Below the pieces are notes generated by a model, which saw only the letters and a program-made list of their open reading frames with translations, was not told the origin of the DNA and did not search any database. Both the position numbers and the translations under genes were made by a program. From Bacteroidales bacterium (GTDB lineage: Bacteria; Bacteroidota; Bacteroidia; Bacteroidales; Muribaculaceae): a stretch of 64,000 nt of DNA. Positions 62,179 to 64,000 of the stretch are shown here, piece by piece; the first letter of the stretch is position 1, and the number at the start of each line of letters is the position of its first letter. Location of the stretch: positions 27,383 through 91,382 of the forward strand of contig SFFL01000008.1 of assembly GCA_004557825.1 (NCBI GenBank), written 5' to 3'.

Positions 62179-63303
62179 ATGAAAAGAAACAAGTTTTCCC
62201 GCATACCACACATCGGCGCTATCTGCCTCTCAGCATTGGCAGCCTCCGCATTTTGCGCCACAGCGCAGACCGCGCAGCGCCTTGAAGCCACAAAGGCCAA
62301 CGATTACGCCGTAATCTACTCTATGCCCGCCACGATGGTAGATGTGACCCTCGAAGCGGAAATCACCGTAAAGCGTCCCGGCGAATTTTACAAATACGCC
62401 CCGAAATATCTCAATGTCAACAACCCCATCACTGCGGAATCGCACTCGGTGAAACTGCTCTCGGCCGTAATAGGCACCCACGGCATCGCCGACCCCGACC
62501 AGCAGTTTGCCGTCACTTTCAAGTCGAGCAACCCGGTAGTGGTGAATCTCGACAGCAACGGTGTACCCCTTTCAATCAACACCGAGGAGACTCCCTCTGT
62601 CGACGCCCCGGTGCTTCCCGAGGCACAGGTTGCCAAGCCTACACCGCTCGAATCGGCCGCCGCGCGCCAGGTTGTGACACAGGAGATGATTCAGAGCCAG
62701 TCAACAGCCAAAAAGGCTGAGTTGGCTGCGCAGGCCATTTTCAATATACGCCAGACCATCAACGACCTCAACTCGGGTCAGGCCGAGACTATGCCGCCCG
62801 ACGGCGCTTCGCTAAAGCTGATGCTCGACAACCTACACGCGCAGGAAGATGCCCTCACGGCTATGTTCCTCGGCACCACATCGGTATCCACGCAGGTGAA
62901 GACCATCACAATCGACCCGGCCAAACTCGCCGACAACGACACTTTCTCCACCGTGATTGCACGCCTCTCTCCTCTCGACGGTATCGTTGACTCCGAGAAC
63001 CTCTCCGGCGCACCCGTCACGCTCACCCTCAACGTGGAATCGCGCGGCGAAATGCCCGTCAACGAAAAAGGGCAGGAACTCCCCTTCCCAAAAAACGGCA
63101 TCCCCTACGTGATTCCGGGCCAGCTCAGCGCCACCGTCAGCTATGAGGGCGACACCTACTGCACCGCTACCCTCTCCGCCTCGCAGCTCGGCATCGTCTA
63201 CGGCCTTGCGCCCAACAGCTTCACCGACCGCAAAGCCCCCATCGCCATCCTCTACGACCCCGCCACCGGCGCCATCCTCCGCCAATTCCCCGCTCTCCGC
63301 TAA
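62179..63303 (+). CDS. DUF4831 exported protein
   Basis: A 374-aa protein with a signal peptide ('LSALAASAFCATAQTAQR'). The sequence is mostly beta with one helical stretch ('AAQAIFNIRQTINDL') and fits my recollection of DUF4831, a family of Bacteroidota envelope proteins of unknown function: 'YAVIYSMPATMVDVTLEAE' near the start, 'YKYAPKYLNV', and 'GIVYGLAPNSF' near the end. No catalytic motif recognised. Its 3' end and the following 70 bp form a CT-rich tandem repeat, then a strong terminator at 63402. Confidence 0.75.
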   Translation: MKRNKFSRIPHIGAICLSALAASAFCATAQTAQRLEATKANDYAVIYSMPATMVDVTLEAEITVKRPGEFYKYAPKYLNVNNPITAESHSVKLLSAVIGTHGIADPDQQFAVTFKSSNPVVVNLDSNGVPLSINTEETPSVDAPVLPEAQVAKPTPLESAAARQVVTQEMIQSQSTAKKAELAAQAIFNIRQTINDLNSGQAETMPPDGASLKLMLDNLHAQEDALTAMFLGTTSVSTQVKTITIDPAKLADNDTFSTVIARLSPLDGIVDSENLSGAPVTLTLNVESRGEMPVNEKGQELPFPKNGIPYVIPGQLSATVSYEGDTYCTATLSASQLGIVYGLAPNSFTDRKAPIAILYDPATGAILRQFPALR

Positions 63304-63370
63304 TCCCTCTCCCTCTCTGCGGATTTCACTCTCTCCCTCTCCACGGATTTCATCCTCTCCGCTTATCCCC
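63288..63370 (+). repeat. CT-rich tandem repeat spanning the DUF4831 stop (23-24 bp x 3.5)
   Basis: Units at 63288-63310 (with the TAA stop), 63311-63334, 63335-63358 and a partial one to 63370. Units 2 and 3 share GGATTTCA; the last partial copy, CTCTCCGCTTATCCCC, returns to the form of the first, CTCTCCGCTAATCCCT. The stop triplet is not kept in units 2 and 3. Confidence 0.65.
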
Positions 63371-63401
63371 CATCGCAACCCCTCCTTTAGAGGCAATTAT
63401 A

Positions 63402-63441
63402 CAAATAGCCGGATTCCGCTTGTTCAGAATCCGGCTATTTG
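63402..63441. terminator. strong bidirectional terminator
   Basis: CAAATAGCCGGATTC (63402-63416) and GAATCCGGCTATTTG (63427-63441) are perfect 15-bp arms around a 10-nt loop. It separates the DUF4831 gene from the convergent transposase and can end transcription from both sides. Confidence 0.8.
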
Positions 63442-64000
63442 TTAGCTTTAACCTACGATATCAATATGTATGGGTCAGCGGATTTTTACGGTGGGCGGGG
63501 AGACCGTTAGCTGTAAAGCGTGGCGAGGCGGAACATGAAAAATGGGATGTCGGTGACCCCTCGGAACTGAGAACGGAATGCCTTGATTTTGGCATTGAAC
63601 GATTCAGCAGAGGCGTTTGTCAGTCTTTGCTCAAAGTAGTTTATGATTGTAGTTTTATGATTCTCAAATGTTTCGAGCACCTTGTTGAATTCTCGGTTGC
63701 CGAATGCTTCGACTTCGTTGTACCAGCGAGCAAAGTTAAGGCGTGCTGCGGCGGGAGAAACCTTGCGGTTGAACAGTTCGGCGAGTCTCAGGAACAAATT
63801 GTAGGCTATTTCCAGATTAGGGAATGCGCGGAACAATATTTTGGCGCGTTCTTTCTGTGTGTCATTCCATTTTGATTTGTGTTTCAATATTATATGGCGG
63901 CTGCGGGCCATTATCTGAGGCATTGTCGCGCCGTTTTCCATTCTCTCGGGTTCCCATGTGCCTATGAGTTCCCGTTCGGCTTTAGTTTTTGCCTGGCGGC
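63442..64000 (-). mobile_element. right-edge insertion sequence, ISL3 family (partial)
   Basis: The transposase gene and about 65 bp beyond its stop. The element's terminal inverted repeat should lie between 63442 and 63506 (perhaps around GGGTCAGCGG at 63472), but the opposite end is outside the window, so the boundary cannot be fixed. Confidence 0.55.
63507..64000 (-). CDS. ISL3-family transposase (5' partial)
   Basis: C-terminal part of a DDE transposase; on the minus strand the frame is open to the window edge ('RQAKTKAERELIGTWEPERM' precedes the first internal Met), so the N-terminus is outside. 'NASAESFNAKIKAFRSQFRG' holds the last acidic residue of the catalytic triad and 'DIPFFMFRLATLYS' is the usual C-terminus of ISL3 elements in Bacteroidales. 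No frameshift is visible in this part. Confidence 0.88.
   Translation of the reverse strand, partial: RQAKTKAERELIGTWEPERMENGATMPQIMARSRHIILKHKSKWNDTQKERAKILFRAFPNLEIAYNLFLRLAELFNRKVSPAAARLNFARWYNEVEAFGNREFNKVLETFENHKTTIINYFEQRLTNASAESFNAKIKAFRSQFRGVTDIPFFMFRLATLYS

Overview
The window looks like a chromosomal segment of an anaerobic gut Bacteroidota (order Bacteroidales; Muribaculaceae is my best guess, not provable here). Pointers are tandem SusC/SusD pairs, lipoproteins with a Cys directly after a short signal peptide, the Bacteroidota promoter pattern (TTTG, about 19-20 bp, TAnnTTTG), families largely restricted to this phylum (DUF4831, DUF4199, DUF6048/DUF6452-type proteins, long IspG) and an ISL3 transposase of Bacteroidales type. 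Coding DNA is GC-rich.

Region 1 (1-21907, all plus strand) is a polysaccharide utilisation locus. It holds a GH78 alpha-L-rhamnosidase (5' end outside the window), a DUF5722 lipoprotein that looks like a TIM-barrel glycosidase, two tandem SusC/SusD pairs, a probable surface glycan-binding lipoprotein, a large GH127-GH2 fusion enzyme and a separate GH2 enzyme. No sensor or sigma/anti-sigma gene of the locus is inside the window.

Region 2 (22079-27816) is a complete L-rhamnose operon, rhaB-rhaA-rhaT-rhaD-fucO, directly downstream on the same strand. The two regions together suggest that a rhamnose-containing plant glycan (rhamnogalacturonan or arabinogalactan type) is cut outside the cytoplasm and its rhamnose is imported, isomerised, phosphorylated, cleaved and reduced to propanediol. 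The gap after it (27817-28233) has no gene but a cluster of strong palindromes.

Region 3 (28234-47355) is mainly housekeeping: a TPR protein, a 2x[4Fe-4S] ferredoxin, gltX, waaA, a decayed GH3 pseudogene, gyrB, rnr, rpoN, a PAP2 membrane protein, purE, ispG, an M16 peptidase, dusB and a DUF2807 protein. Region 4 (47447-63303) has a Wzx-type flippase, a minus-strand operon (DUF4199, GT2, DUF6452-like, DUF6048-like, rpiB), a DUF3737 beta-helix protein, a MalY/PatB aminotransferase, a MATE transporter, a UPF0126 protein, nth, pheS, hpt, adk, the bifunctional NAD(P)HX repair enzyme and a DUF4831 protein. The right edge cuts an ISL3-family transposase.

The most unusual signal is not a gene. At least ten genes in the right-hand half end in short tandem duplications (16-48 bp units, 2-5 copies) whose first unit contains the gene's own stop codon and often its last few codons; later units usually keep a stop triplet. 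The units are unrelated in sequence between genes but share this architecture. I saw none at the gene ends of the PUL/rhamnose half.
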